39,131 bases of DNA from the NCBI GenBank assembly GCA_020692245.1, contig JAIMKT010000033.1, positions 1,940 through 41,070 on the forward strand, in the 5' to 3' direction. Position 1 is the first letter of the stretch. Every line of letters starts with the position of its first letter. The DNA comes from Microcoleus sp. GA_180221_E-2-1-MAG-45_12 (GTDB lineage Bacteria > Cyanobacteriota > Cyanobacteriia > Cyanobacteriales > JAAUUE01). The notes below the pieces were generated by a model. That model did no database searches, was not told the origin of the DNA, and saw nothing but the letters and a program-made list of their open reading frames with translations. Positions 8,990-18,516 of this stretch are shown piece by piece. A program made the position numbers and the translations under genes.

Positions 8990-10798
8990 ATGCAAAAACC
9001 AGATCAGTTACCCCCTATTCCGCTACCCCGTACTAGCGAGTCGGCAACCCTCAAACAGATCCGGCATACGACTTCCCATGTGATGGCAATGGCGGTGCAA
9101 AAATTATTTCCCAAGGCGCAGGTGACGATCGGCCCCTGGATTGAAAATGGCTTTTATTACGATTTTGATAGTCCAGAACCCTTTGTAGAGAAAGACCTGA
9201 AGGCGATCGAGCAGGAAATGGTCAAGATCATCAAGCGTAAACTGCCAGTGATCCGAGAAGAAGTCACCAGAGAAGAAGCCGAACGCCGGATCAAAGCGAT
9301 TAATGAGCCTTACAAGCTAGAAATTTTAGAAGGGTTGGAAGAACCCATTACTATTTATCATTTGGGGGATCAATGGTGGGATCTCTGTGCTGGGCCCCAT
9401 GTGGAAAATACCGGAGATATTCACCCCAAGGCGATCGCCCTCGAATCCTTGGCAGGAGCCTACTGGCGGGGCGATGAAACCAAAGCCCAACTCCAGCGCA
9501 TCTACGGCACAGCGTGGGAAAACCCTGAACAACTGGCAGAATACAAACGCCGAAAGGAAGAAGCCCTGAAACGGGATCACCGCAAATTAGGTAAGGAATT
9601 GGGGCTATTTATTTTCTCGGATTTGGTGGGCCCCGGGCTGCCTCTGTGGACTCCCAAGGGTACAATTCTTAGAAATTTACTAGAAGATTTCCTCAAACAA
9701 GAACAACTCAAGCGGGGTTATTTGCCCGTAGTTACCCCCCACATTGCTAGAGTAGATTTATTTAAAACCTCTGGGCATTGGCAGAAATATAAGGAAGATA
9801 TGTTTCCCTTGATGGCGGAGAATCAGGAGGAGGCGGAGTTGGAGCAGGGTTTTGTCATGAAGCCCATGAATTGTCCTTTTCATATCCAGATTTATAAGAG
9901 TGAGCTGCGATCGTACCGAGAGTTGCCCATGCGACTTGCCGAATTTGGCACGGTCTACCGCTACGAAAAATCGGGAGAATTGGGGGGCTTAACCAGAGTC
10001 CGGGGCTTTACGGTGGATGATTCCCATTTATTTGTCACCCCAGAACAGTTGGATCAAGAGTTCATGAATGTGGTGGATTTAACTCTAACTGTATTCAAGA
10101 GCTTACAACTCACCAACTTCCGGGCGAGGCTTAGTTTCCGGGATCCTAGCTCAGATAAATATATTGGCTCTGATGAGGCTTGGGAAAAGGCAGAAGGGGC
10201 GATCCGGCGGGCGGTACAAACCTTGGGAATGGAGCATTTTGAAGGCATTGGGGAAGCGGCTTTTTATGGGCCAAAACTAGATTTCATTTTCCGGGATGCC
10301 CTCGATCGAGAATGGCAGTTAGGTACTGTGCAAGTCGATTACAATCTACCGGAAAGATTTGATCTGGAATACGTAGCGGCGGATGGCACAAGGCAACGTC
10401 CAGTGATGATTCATCGTGCGCCCTTTGGTTCTCTAGAGCGGTTGGTGGGGATTTTGATCGAAGAATACGTGGGGGATTTTCCTCTCTGGTTGGCTCCAGT
10501 TCAAATTAAATTACTAGCGGTGAATGATGAATTTCGTCCCTACGCCGAAGAGGTAGCCGCCAAAATGCGATCGAGCCTCATCCGAGCAGAGGTAGACAAC
10601 AGCAATGAACGCCTCGGCAAAATGATCCGCAATGGCGAAAAAGCCAAGATTCCCATTTTGGCAGTAGTGGGAGAAAAAGAAGTAGCCAGCCAGAGCCTGA
10701 GTATTCGGACTCGTGCTAATGGTGAGTTGGGAGCTATTCCCTTAGCTGAAGTTCTAGAAAGACTAAAGGGCGCGATCGCCAATTACGGCAACTTCTAA
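8990..10798 (+). CDS. thrS: Threonyl-tRNA synthetase
   Basis: This 602-residue class II synthetase charges tRNA-Thr. The usual N-terminal TGS domain is missing: after about 20 residues the protein enters the editing domain (HTTSH at 26-30, later WDLCAGPH), which clears mischarged Ser-tRNA. The catalytic core follows with motif 2 (FGTVYRYEKSGELGGLTRVR) and motif 3 (HRAPFGSLERLVGIL). The zinc-binding set is present: Cys in KPMNCPFH, His in DDSHLF and His in MIHRAPFG. The C-terminal anticodon-binding domain starts near LWLAPVQIKL. The TGS-less, editing-competent layout is common in cyanobacteria. The gene is monocistronic here and converges with the histidine kinase gene, 52 bp away; no obvious terminator lies between them. 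Confidence 0.97.
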   Translation: MQKPDQLPPIPLPRTSESATLKQIRHTTSHVMAMAVQKLFPKAQVTIGPWIENGFYYDFDSPEPFVEKDLKAIEQEMVKIIKRKLPVIREEVTREEAERRIKAINEPYKLEILEGLEEPITIYHLGDQWWDLCAGPHVENTGDIHPKAIALESLAGAYWRGDETKAQLQRIYGTAWENPEQLAEYKRRKEEALKRDHRKLGKELGLFIFSDLVGPGLPLWTPKGTILRNLLEDFLKQEQLKRGYLPVVTPHIARVDLFKTSGHWQKYKEDMFPLMAENQEEAELEQGFVMKPMNCPFHIQIYKSELRSYRELPMRLAEFGTVYRYEKSGELGGLTRVRGFTVDDSHLFVTPEQLDQEFMNVVDLTLTVFKSLQLTNFRARLSFRDPSSDKYIGSDEAWEKAEGAIRRAVQTLGMEHFEGIGEAAFYGPKLDFIFRDALDREWQLGTVQVDYNLPERFDLEYVAADGTRQRPVMIHRAPFGSLERLVGILIEEYVGDFPLWLAPVQIKLLAVNDEFRPYAEEVAAKMRSSLIRAEVDNSNERLGKMIRNGEKAKIPILAVVGEKEVASQSLSIRTRANGELGAIPLAEVLERLKGAIANYGNF

Positions 10799-10850
10799 CT
10801 CCTCTAGGGTCTTACTTCTAGCCAGCCAAAGATTTCTTCCGTAGTTAAAG

Positions 10851-13800
10851 CTAAATCGATCGAACATCCACAGGAGAAATTAATAACTGATTCATTATCT
10901 TTACAGAAACTTGTTTGATGGGCAGGGTAATCACAAATTCTGTTCCTTGGTTGGGGGTGGAATTAACTACAATATTGCCCTGATGTTTTTCTTCCATAAT
11001 TTGATAGCTAATGGCTAACCCCATGCCCGTCCCTTTGCCCACAGGTTTGGTTGTAAAAAAGGGATTAAATATTTTTTCTTGGACTTGGGGACTCATGCCA
11101 GAGCCATTATCTCGGATGGAGATGACAGCCTGATTTGTGGAATTAATCACCGAAGTGGCAATGGTAATCATCCCTTTGTAGTTACATTTCTGCTCTGGTT
11201 CTAGGCTATTTTGATGTTGCTCGATCGCATCGATGGCGTTAACTAACAAATTCATAAATACCTGATTCAACAAACCTCCGTAGGCTTCCACAAGGGGGAG
11301 ATCACCATAGTTTTTGATCAGCAAAATCTCTGGATTGCCCCCCAAACCATTCAGGCGATTTTGCAGCACTGCTAGGGTACTATCAATATTTTCGTGCAGG
11401 TCTATGGCTTTTAATCCCGCTTCATCTAGCCGGGAAAACGTGCGGAGAGATTTGACAATATCTGTAATCCGGGTGACTCCAAATTTCATAGATTCCAGCA
11501 ATTTAGGGAAATCATTAGCTAGGTAATCTAGATCAATATTTTCTATAAAGTCCGCAATAAGTAGCGGGGGATTAGGATAATGGATTTGGTAAAGCTGGAT
11601 CAACTCAATTAAACTGTTGGCATAATCACGGGCGGGTTTAATATTGCCCTGAATAAAGCTGACGGGGTTATTAATTTCGTGGGCAATCCCTGCCACCAAC
11701 TGCCCCAAACTAGACATCTTTTCCGATTGAATTAATTGGGCTTGGGTATTTTGGAGTTTTTTGAGCGTTGTTTGTAGTTCTGCCGATTGTTGTTTCAGCT
11801 CGGCTTCGGCACGTTTGCGATCGCTAATATCCCGGACAATAAACAGCACCTCTTCCCTATCTTCAATGGGGACAACCCGCACCTCCTCTTGTTGGCAATG
11901 CCCAGCGATTGTCACTTCCTGCTCATAAACTTGAATTTGTCCAGTCTCTAGCGCCAGTTCCATGTGATATTTATGGCTCTGATAAACTTCTGAGGGTAAA
12001 TAATCAATCATGGGTTTTCCCACAGCTTCTCGATTGCAAAGAGCATGAAATAGTTCTGTGGGTTCAGAATAACTTAGGTAGATTCCGGCTCGATCGACTC
12101 GAAACATCAGGTCTGGGATAGCTTGGAGAATAGCCCGGTTTTGAGCTTCACTTTCTGCTAGGGCAGCTTCGGCTTGTTTGCGTTCACGCTGGGCGGTTTT
12201 CTGTTCACTAATATCTCGACCGACCCCCAAGAAACCCGTAATCATCCCTGCTTCATCTCGGAGGGCAGTGATGGAAAGCTGTACTGAAAACTGAGTACCA
12301 TTCTTACGAACATAGGACCATTCATACTCATCGATCATTCCTAAAGAAGCCTTAGCGGTGAATACTTCAAAGCCCACAGGGATTTCTCTTCCCAATTCTA
12401 GGGTTAGTTCGGCTGCCCGTTGTTTAATTTCCTCTAGATTGTGGAAAGCTGCCGGGGTAAGCTGATCTACTACTTCTGTGGCTAAATATCCTAGATTTCT
12501 CTGGGCAGCAGCATTGATAGTTTTGATCAGACCATTGATATCAGTAGAAATAATTGTGTAGTTAGCTCCATCCAAAATTGCCTGTTGGAGTTGCGTAACC
12601 TCCATTAATCTTGCTTCACTCCTTTTGAGATCGGTAATATCTTCAGAGATACCTAACAAATATTGAGGGTTGCCAGATTCGTCAAGGATGGGGATTTTTC
12701 TGGTATGGAGAGTGCGGACACCTTGAGAATTAGTTTGAATTTGTTCTTCGGGAATATCCAAAACTGTCCTGCTAGCTAAAACTTCTTGGTCTTTAGCAAT
12801 AAAAAAATTTGCTTCCTCTGGGGGAAAGAAATCATAGTCATTTTTGCCTAATAGGGCTTCTCTGGGATAGCCGAGGAGTTCTTCTCCAGCTTTGTTGAAG
12901 CGGACAAATTTGAGGTCTTTCGCATCTTTGACAAAGACCATATTAGGAATATTTTCGATGATGGAGTTAAGAAAGTTTTGAGTCTTGAGATTTTCTGACT
13001 CTACTTGTTTCCGTTTCTGCAAGGCAGCTTGCTGTTCGCTAATATCCCGGACAATAAACAGCACCTCTTCCTTATCCTCAATGGGGACAACCCGCACCTC
13101 CTCTTGTTGGCAAGACCCAGCGATCGTCACTTCCTGCTCATAAATTTGAGCTTGCCTAGTCTCCAGCGCAATTGCTAATTTTTGGATGTTACGTTCATAA
13201 AGTTCTGGTGGCAAATAATCTGCCATATTTTGACCAGTAGGATTTTTTCCGCCAAGAATATCCGATGCAGTTGCTGGATTAAAGTAGCTTAAGCAAATTC
13301 CTTCCCTGTTAACCCGAAATATAATATCAGGAATAGCTTGGAGAATGGCTCGATTTTGGGCTTCACTTTCTACTAGGGCAGTTTCAATATGTTTTTGATC
13401 GGTAATATCTTGAATAGAACCATGCCAAACAGTACTGCCATCTAGTTCCCTCTGGGGTGTGGCATGACCGAGTAACCACTGCACTTGCCCATTTGGTAGA
13501 TACGATCGATACTCACAATACCAAGGAGTCAGAGATTTAGCAGATTCAATAATTGCTAGACTTACTCGACTCAGGTCATCCGGGTGAATCCAAGCAAAGG
13601 CTCTAGAAGCATCCTCCTGTAGCTCTTCTGGGGCAACCCCACAAATTTCTTCCATCCCTGCACTAGCGTAGGGAAAATGAAAAGTCCCATCAGGACGCTG
13701 CCGAAATTGATAAATGGTACAGGGAAGATGTTTAGTAACTTTTTCTAGGAGTTGCTTTGACTGCATAGGCTCAGTGACATCGGTAGTAATCCCGTCAATG

Positions 13801-14633
13801 CGGATTGGTTTTCCGGTTTCGTCATAGACCAAAGTAGATCTGACCAATACCCAGCACACTTGGCGATCGGCGCGAATTATACGATATTTTGTTTTAGTTT
13901 TACCTTGGGTAAACAGTTTTGGAAAAGCAGCAGTAATAATATCTTGATCTTCAGGATGCACGATTTCCTGCCAGAGACCAGAGTTTTCAAAAAAATCTGC
14001 CACGGAGTAACCAAATATTTGTTCAACGGCAGAATTAATGTAAATAGTTTCAAAGGTTTCTGGGTGAATTGACCACACAACTCCTTCAATAGAATTCAAA
14101 ATATTTTCCAGGCGTTGTTGGGATTCCCGTAATTGGGCTTGGGCTTGTTCTAGTTCACTAATAGGTCTGGGTCGTAGTTGATCTAACTCCAAGGTTAGTT
14201 CTCGAACTTTTGCCTCCGCTTTTTGGCGTTCACACCGGGCAGTATATTGTTTAGTAATATCCCGCAGAATTGAAAGGTGGCGATGAGGCAGGAAGTTGGC
14301 GGCAGCAGCGTATTCCACCATTCGCAGTTCCCCATCGGTGCGGACTAGTTGAAATTCTCCCCGGACGGTTTCTTGTTGTTGAAATGCTTGCCATTCTGCC
14401 TGAAAATTAAATCCCGGTGCGGCAAACTCGGAGATCGATCGCCCCAATAGTTCCTCTCTGGTCAACCCAAATAATTCACAAGCCGCCGGATTCACATCTA
14501 CATAATACCCATGATCATCGGCGATGACGATCGCATCGAGAGTTGTATCAAATAGTGTATGCAGTTGCCTTTCTCTTAGGGATAGCAGGGGGCGATCGTG
14601 ATCTTCTCTGGTTTGGTCTAGGGATTTAGGCAT
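10851..14633 (-). CDS. Multi-PAS sensor histidine kinase, soluble
   Basis: This 1260-residue kinase has about seven PAS domains in a row (approximately 18-130, 165-292, 298-412, 415-535, 545-665, 670-805, 810-930), a short coiled coil, a HisKA domain with the phosphorylated His at about 985 (GQLVAGIAHEINNPVSF), and a HATPase domain (N box NLLVNAID, G1 DNGSGM, F box FNPFFTTKP, G2 GTGMGLAIS). There are no transmembrane segments, so it should sense a cytoplasmic signal (redox, light or small ligand) through PAS folds. The fourth and seventh PAS domains are near-copies at both protein and DNA level, pointing to internal duplication. No response regulator is adjacent, so it is an orphan kinase. 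The H-box type is that of large cyanobacterial hybrid-related kinases. The signal cannot be inferred. Confidence 0.93.
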   Translation of the reverse strand: MPKSLDQTREDHDRPLLSLRERQLHTLFDTTLDAIVIADDHGYYVDVNPAACELFGLTREELLGRSISEFAAPGFNFQAEWQAFQQQETVRGEFQLVRTDGELRMVEYAAAANFLPHRHLSILRDITKQYTARCERQKAEAKVRELTLELDQLRPRPISELEQAQAQLRESQQRLENILNSIEGVVWSIHPETFETIYINSAVEQIFGYSVADFFENSGLWQEIVHPEDQDIITAAFPKLFTQGKTKTKYRIIRADRQVCWVLVRSTLVYDETGKPIRIDGITTDVTEPMQSKQLLEKVTKHLPCTIYQFRQRPDGTFHFPYASAGMEEICGVAPEELQEDASRAFAWIHPDDLSRVSLAIIESAKSLTPWYCEYRSYLPNGQVQWLLGHATPQRELDGSTVWHGSIQDITDQKHIETALVESEAQNRAILQAIPDIIFRVNREGICLSYFNPATASDILGGKNPTGQNMADYLPPELYERNIQKLAIALETRQAQIYEQEVTIAGSCQQEEVRVVPIEDKEEVLFIVRDISEQQAALQKRKQVESENLKTQNFLNSIIENIPNMVFVKDAKDLKFVRFNKAGEELLGYPREALLGKNDYDFFPPEEANFFIAKDQEVLASRTVLDIPEEQIQTNSQGVRTLHTRKIPILDESGNPQYLLGISEDITDLKRSEARLMEVTQLQQAILDGANYTIISTDINGLIKTINAAAQRNLGYLATEVVDQLTPAAFHNLEEIKQRAAELTLELGREIPVGFEVFTAKASLGMIDEYEWSYVRKNGTQFSVQLSITALRDEAGMITGFLGVGRDISEQKTAQRERKQAEAALAESEAQNRAILQAIPDLMFRVDRAGIYLSYSEPTELFHALCNREAVGKPMIDYLPSEVYQSHKYHMELALETGQIQVYEQEVTIAGHCQQEEVRVVPIEDREEVLFIVRDISDRKRAEAELKQQSAELQTTLKKLQNTQAQLIQSEKMSSLGQLVAGIAHEINNPVSFIQGNIKPARDYANSLIELIQLYQIHYPNPPLLIADFIENIDLDYLANDFPKLLESMKFGVTRITDIVKSLRTFSRLDEAGLKAIDLHENIDSTLAVLQNRLNGLGGNPEILLIKNYGDLPLVEAYGGLLNQVFMNLLVNAIDAIEQHQNSLEPEQKCNYKGMITIATSVINSTNQAVISIRDNGSGMSPQVQEKIFNPFFTTKPVGKGTGMGLAISYQIMEEKHQGNIVVNSTPNQGTEFVITLPIKQVSVKIMNQLLISPVDVRSI
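11825..11945 (-). repeat. PAS-encoding duplication, copy 2
   Basis: This stretch is nearly identical to 13040-13160 within the same gene. Both encode the end of a PAS domain with the shared segments QQEEVRVVPIED and EEVLFIVRDIS. The DNA identity, well above that of the other PAS domains, marks a recent duplication or ongoing gene conversion. Confidence 0.8.
13040..13160 (-). repeat. PAS-encoding duplication, copy 1
   Basis: This is the partner of the copy at 11825-11945. Differences are mostly single bases, many of them silent. It encodes the C-terminal part of the fourth PAS domain. Confidence 0.8.
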
Positions 14634-15146
14634 AAATTTTGAGCCGGGGATGAAGAGATATTTATTTTAGTATCCGAAGTTACTAGAAATATTTGAACCT
14701 AATCAACTGATTTTCTTATGATATTCCTAAAATATTCCGATAACTGAAGTTACCACTAAAAAAATTAATAAATCCCTACAATCTTAGAGGTAAAAAGTGA
14801 AAAACCAGAGAATTTCTCGAAACAAAAATTAGGAAAATAGTTGCCTTTCCTAACCCCAAAAAGTAATCCCTGAGAAGCAAATATATGTCGAAAGAGCTGT
14901 TTTACATTTCCTATAAATTATTTTTTCTCCGTAGATATTTCAAAAGGTAGTAGGAGGCAAACATCAATAGATATAGCCTAGAATAAATATCTAGTAAATA
15001 GAAATTTTAACAACAAAGGTAGTTCCCTTACCCAACTCAAAAATCACCTCTTTAGTCACCAAGACTATGCTTTTCAGACATCCACTAAGACCAGTGAATA
15101 TTTTTAAAATATTTACTCCAGTCTCAAAAATAAATTTAGCTTCAGA
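14634..15146. other. Gene-poor AT-rich spacer holding a kinase remnant
   Basis: This 513-bp stretch separates the multi-PAS kinase from the small gene ending at 15147. Apart from the histidine-kinase-like fragment at 14991-15110, I see no gene, RNA or terminator. It is AT-rich with several stop codons in every frame. Confidence 0.5.
14991..15110 (-). pseudogene. Remnant of a histidine kinase C-terminus
   Basis: On the minus strand this stretch reads TGLSGCLKSIVLVTKEVIF, then ELGKGTTFVVKISIY and a TAG at 14991-14993. The block (S)ELGKGTTFxVxLP is the signature end of HATPase domains of histidine kinases, and the preceding TGL...KSIV resembles the G2 box region with small deletions. There is no start codon or upstream kinase sequence, so it is a decayed 3' fragment. 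It sits directly upstream of the intact multi-PAS kinase and on the same strand. Confidence 0.5.
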
Positions 15147-15464
15147 CTAGGTTTGACGAGGAAAATAACTTGGTAAATAACTCAAAACAATTCTTTTTGT
15201 TTCTTGCACTAGTTGCTGACGAAATATTTTTTCTTGACTTAGAGATGTCCATAAAAGAGTTCCGATCGTCTTCACCAAGACAAAGGCGATCGCCTCATAA
15301 ATTTCTGGGGCTAAATCTGGATTATATCGGGAGAGAAATATCACCAAATCGTTGATTAGTTGGGCATCAACCGCCGCATCGATCGCTCCTAATTCTGGCT
15401 TTGAGCCTTGGAGGGGTATAAATCGCATGGTAGCTCGGATAATCTGTGAAGAATCGATCGACAT
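15147..15464 (-). CDS. Small protein, possible TetR-like C-terminal domain
   Basis: I do not recognise this 105-residue protein with certainty. Its helical C-terminal half (AIAFVLVKTIGTLLWTSL, then ETKRIVLSYLPSYF) resembles the end of TetR/AcrR regulators, where a ligand-binding helix bundle finishes with a L..LLxxYL motif, but there is no helix-turn-helix. It could be an orphan C-terminal piece or an unrelated small protein. The ATG at 15464 was chosen; the track starts at a TTG at 15476. It begins 14 bp after the gamma-glutamyltransferase stop and is probably co-transcribed and translationally coupled. Confidence 0.55.
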   Translation of the reverse strand: MSIDSSQIIRATMRFIPLQGSKPELGAIDAAVDAQLINDLVIFLSRYNPDLAPEIYEAIAFVLVKTIGTLLWTSLSQEKIFRQQLVQETKRIVLSYLPSYFPRQT

Positions 15465-15477
15465 CACCAGAGGCAAG

Positions 15478-17337
15478 TTAAATTCCGATCGCCTCTCCCT
15501 CTCTTCTGGGATCTACGCCTCCCCTTAACCCCTCACTATTCACCGTGATCCCATGTAAACCGCTATTGAGATCCATCACCTGGACTCGATGCCCCATTGC
15601 TTCTAGGGGCGGCTGTAGCTCTGCAATACTTGTACCAGCTTCTAACTCCGTTGCCCCATTCCGGGAGCCAAAATGAGGTAGGGCGATCGCCTCTTGAATA
15701 TCTAGACCCCAATCAAGGGTAGCTACTAAGACCTTGGCAACATAGTTGATGATATTACTGCCGCCGGGAGAGCCGATCGCCATCTTTAACTGCGGTGCAG
15801 CTTCAGGATTTTGATCATCAAATTTAAATACCAAGGTTGGACTCATGGAACTCCGAGGACGCTTACCCGGTTCGATGCGGTTTGCCACAGGTTTCCCGTC
15901 GACTTCGGGGGCAAAAGAAAAATCTGTGAGTTGATTATTCAGCAAAAAGCCCCGCACCATCAGCCGAGAACCAAAGGCATCCTCAATACTAGTGGTCATA
16001 GCCACGGCGTTGCCAAAGCGATCGATGATGGAAATATGAGTAGTAGAGGGAAATTCTCCAGCCTGACCAATGCCCCAAGTTAGGGTTGAGGGCGGGATTT
16101 CTAGACAACCAGCATCAGGAAAACAAGCAATGTAGGCGGTTGGCTCTAAACCCGTAGTTGATATCGCTGGCAATTGTCCGGGGGGCGCTGTACCAAGGGA
16201 ACGATCGGGACGAATTAACTTCGATCGCTCCCGTAAATATTGGGGGTCTAGGAGAGCTTCTGTGGGAACGGGGACAAAATCACGATCAGCCATGTAGATC
16301 GATCGATCACTAAAAGCTAATCTTCCCGCCTCACTGAACAAATGGACAGCAGCCGGAGAATCTGGTTTAAGTCCCTTCAGATCAAAATTGCTCAAAATCC
16401 CCAACATTTGCAGAATAGTTAACCCGCCGGAACTAGGGGAATCCATGCCACAAACTTGATAACTGTGATAACTTCCACACACCGGAGGACGAGCTTTTGC
16501 CTGATAATTTCCTAAATCTTCTAGGGTCAAGTCACCGCCAGCCGTCTGGATAGTCTGTACTAATTCTGCTGCTAGGGAACCTTGATAAAAACTCGCCACC
16601 CCTTGCTCTGCTACTGTTTGCAACACCTGAGCCAAGTCGGGATTTTGGAGCCTAGTGCCGACAGGTTTTGGCTCGCCATTGGGTTGATAGAAATAGCTTT
16701 GAGCCGTAGGGTTTTGCTTCAGAAACCGATCTTTTACCAAGAGGCTATGGAGACGAGGAGAAATAGGAAATCCTTGGTTAGCAAGGGCGATCGCTGGTTG
16801 CCACAGATCCCGCCACGGCATTTTCCCCTGTTCTTGGTGCGCCAAAGCCAACATCTTTAATAATCCCGGTGTGCCTACGGATTTACCGCCAACCACTGCA
16901 TCATAAAAAGCTAGGGGTTTCCCGGTTGAGTCTAAAAATCGATCGGGCTTGGCTGCCATGGGAGCCGTTTCTCGTCCATCGTAGGTAATCACTCTTTTCT
17001 GTTCAGCATTGTAATAAACCAGAAATCCCCCACCGCCGATGCCAGAAGATTGGGGTTCTACCAGATTTAAAACTCCTTGGACTGCGATCGCCGCATCAAT
17101 AGCATTGCCTCCCTGCTCCAATACTGCCAATCCTGCTCGACTAGCCAAGGGATTTGCTGCCACCACCATCTGCCGTTGAGCCTGAACTGCGACCCGTTCC
17201 TGTCGTCCTGTGGCTCCTTCTGGCAAGGGTTGAGTGAGTACTTTTTGAGAATATCCAATGGTAATTACAAGGATAGAGACAATAAAACCTAGACTACTCA
17301 ACACCCACCAGCGACGATGATTTTTAGGAATACGCAT
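15478..17337 (-). CDS. ggt: Gamma-glutamyltransferase
   Basis: This 619-residue protein belongs to the N-terminal nucleophile hydrolase family that removes or transfers the gamma-glutamyl group of glutathione and related compounds. Residues ~11-28 are a hydrophobic signal/anchor segment, so the enzyme acts in the periplasm. The precursor is cut by itself before the nucleophile Thr, here T432 in PSTTHISIIDRFGNAVAMT, giving large and small subunits. Substrate-contact elements are visible: GGNAIDAAIAVQ, SSGIGGGGFLVYY, GRETAP and RPRSSMSPTLVF. It starts 24 bp downstream of the MDR oxidoreductase on the same strand and is followed closely by a small gene, so the three may form one unit. No strong ribosome binding site was seen. 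Confidence 0.95.
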   Translation of the reverse strand: MRIPKNHRRWWVLSSLGFIVSILVITIGYSQKVLTQPLPEGATGRQERVAVQAQRQMVVAANPLASRAGLAVLEQGGNAIDAAIAVQGVLNLVEPQSSGIGGGGFLVYYNAEQKRVITYDGRETAPMAAKPDRFLDSTGKPLAFYDAVVGGKSVGTPGLLKMLALAHQEQGKMPWRDLWQPAIALANQGFPISPRLHSLLVKDRFLKQNPTAQSYFYQPNGEPKPVGTRLQNPDLAQVLQTVAEQGVASFYQGSLAAELVQTIQTAGGDLTLEDLGNYQAKARPPVCGSYHSYQVCGMDSPSSGGLTILQMLGILSNFDLKGLKPDSPAAVHLFSEAGRLAFSDRSIYMADRDFVPVPTEALLDPQYLRERSKLIRPDRSLGTAPPGQLPAISTTGLEPTAYIACFPDAGCLEIPPSTLTWGIGQAGEFPSTTHISIIDRFGNAVAMTTSIEDAFGSRLMVRGFLLNNQLTDFSFAPEVDGKPVANRIEPGKRPRSSMSPTLVFKFDDQNPEAAPQLKMAIGSPGGSNIINYVAKVLVATLDWGLDIQEAIALPHFGSRNGATELEAGTSIAELQPPLEAMGHRVQVMDLNSGLHGITVNSEGLRGGVDPRREGEAIGI

Positions 17338-17361
17338 AATTTAGAAATTTAGCAAATTTAT

Positions 17362-18318
17362 CTAATCTAGGGTTATGACTACATTGCCCTTGTTATGTCC
17401 TTTTTCGGCATAGCGATGCGCCTCGGCAGTTTCAGCCAAAGGGTAACTTCGATCGATGACCGCTTTTATCTTGCCAGCCTCAACTAACTCCTTGACAAAA
17501 ATTAAATCTGCTGCCGTTTCACTCATGAGTCCAGAGATCACTTTTTTGTTACCTATCAAAGAAACCCATAGCCCCTGCACCATCTCTAATAAGCTCCCAG
17601 CAGCTAGGAGGAGGACACCATTTTGTTTGATCGATCGCAAATTCCCAGAAAAAGAACTCTTGCCTACGGTTTCAAAAATGACATCATAGGTTTTGCCATT
17701 TTGGGAAAAATCTTCCTGAGTATAATCAATTACTTTGTCGGCTCCCAGAGATTTCACCATCTCTAAGTTTGTGGTGCTGCATACCCCCGTCACCTCTGCC
17801 CCAAAGTACTTCGCAAGCTGGACTGCCGCTGTGCCGATCGCCCCCGAAGCTCCATAGATCAGCACTTTCTGCCCCTGCTGAATATTTGCTTTTCTGAGAA
17901 AATACAACGCTGTATTGCCACCCCAAGGGATAGAAGCCGCCTCGGCATAGGTCATATTTGTGGGTTTGAGAGCCAGCACCCCATCTTCAGGCAAACATAT
18001 ATACTCAGCATAAGCACCACACCATATCCCCGTAGTCCCAAAAATCTGATCACCTTTCTTAAATAGCGTGACATCTTTGCCCACTGCCTCAACTTCTCCC
18101 GCAAGGGCATAGCCAAGGATGGGTTGCTTGAGTTTCCTGAAACCAAAGAAAAACCTCACAGCAAAGGGTTCAGCTTTGCGGATATGGACATCGCCAGAGG
18201 ATACGTAGGTTGCCAAAATTTTGATCAAGATTTCCTTATCCTTGGGAGTAGGCTTTTCGACCTCTTGCAGTTTCAAGACATCCGGCGATCCATAGTTGGT
18301 GCAGACTATTGCTTTCAT
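17362..18318 (-). CDS. NAD(P)-dependent MDR oxidoreductase (zinc-free quinone/alcohol dehydrogenase type)
   Basis: The 318-residue protein is a medium-chain dehydrogenase/reductase. It has the N-terminal GroES-like fold ([20 protein letters not shown]) and a Rossmann cofactor site ([20 protein letters not shown], residues ~150-168). The [18 protein letters not shown] segment follows, typical of NADPH-using quinone oxidoreductase or enoyl reductase-like members. The structural-zinc cysteine cluster of alcohol dehydrogenases is absent. It probably reduces an activated double bond or quinone in the cytoplasm; the substrate cannot be named. It is the first gene of a probable adh-like/ggt/small-gene unit. 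A terminator for the upstream sbpA gene separates it from that gene. Confidence 0.88.
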   Translation of the reverse strand: MKAIVCTNYGSPDVLKLQEVEKPTPKDKEILIKILATYVSSGDVHIRKAEPFAVRFFFGFRKLKQPILGYALAGEVEAVGKDVTLFKKGDQIFGTTGIWCGAYAEYICLPEDGVLALKPTNMTYAEAASIPWGGNTALYFLRKANIQQGQKVLIYGASGAIGTAAVQLAKYFGAEVTGVCSTTNLEMVKSLGADKVIDYTQEDFSQNGKTYDVIFETVGKSSFSGNLRSIKQNGVLLLAAGSLLEMVQGLWVSLIGNKKVISGLMSETAADLIFVKELVEAGKIKAVIDRSYPLAETAEAHRYAEKGHNKGNVVITLD

Positions 18319-18413
18319 GAATTTTTTCTAAGTTTTTGTTCCGACAATCTCTAGATATATTTTTTAGAGCTATTCATGACAATTATCCTACAAGTTTGCT
18401 AACTAGCCATGAC

Positions 18414-18450
18414 AAAAAAAAGGAGCTATGATTCCATGACCATAACTCCT
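18414..18450 (-). terminator. Rho-independent terminator of the sulfate-binding protein gene
   Basis: Read on the minus strand, AGGAGTTATG pairs with CATAGCTCCT (one mismatch) around a 10-base loop and is followed by eight T. It lies 67 bp after the sbpA stop codon. Confidence 0.85.
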
Positions 18451-18516
18451 AAATTATTGAATTTTATGTCCAATCTTTAGAGAAAGATTATTTAGAGATT
18501 AGAGCGATTAGCGCAA

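Noticed and set aside
8990-9060. T-box or riboswitch leader of thrS
   Set aside because: No T-box sequence or specifier hairpin found upstream, and T-boxes are not expected in cyanobacteria.
10799-10850. Terminator between thrS and the kinase gene
   Set aside because: No stem-loop with a T tract in the 52-bp gap.
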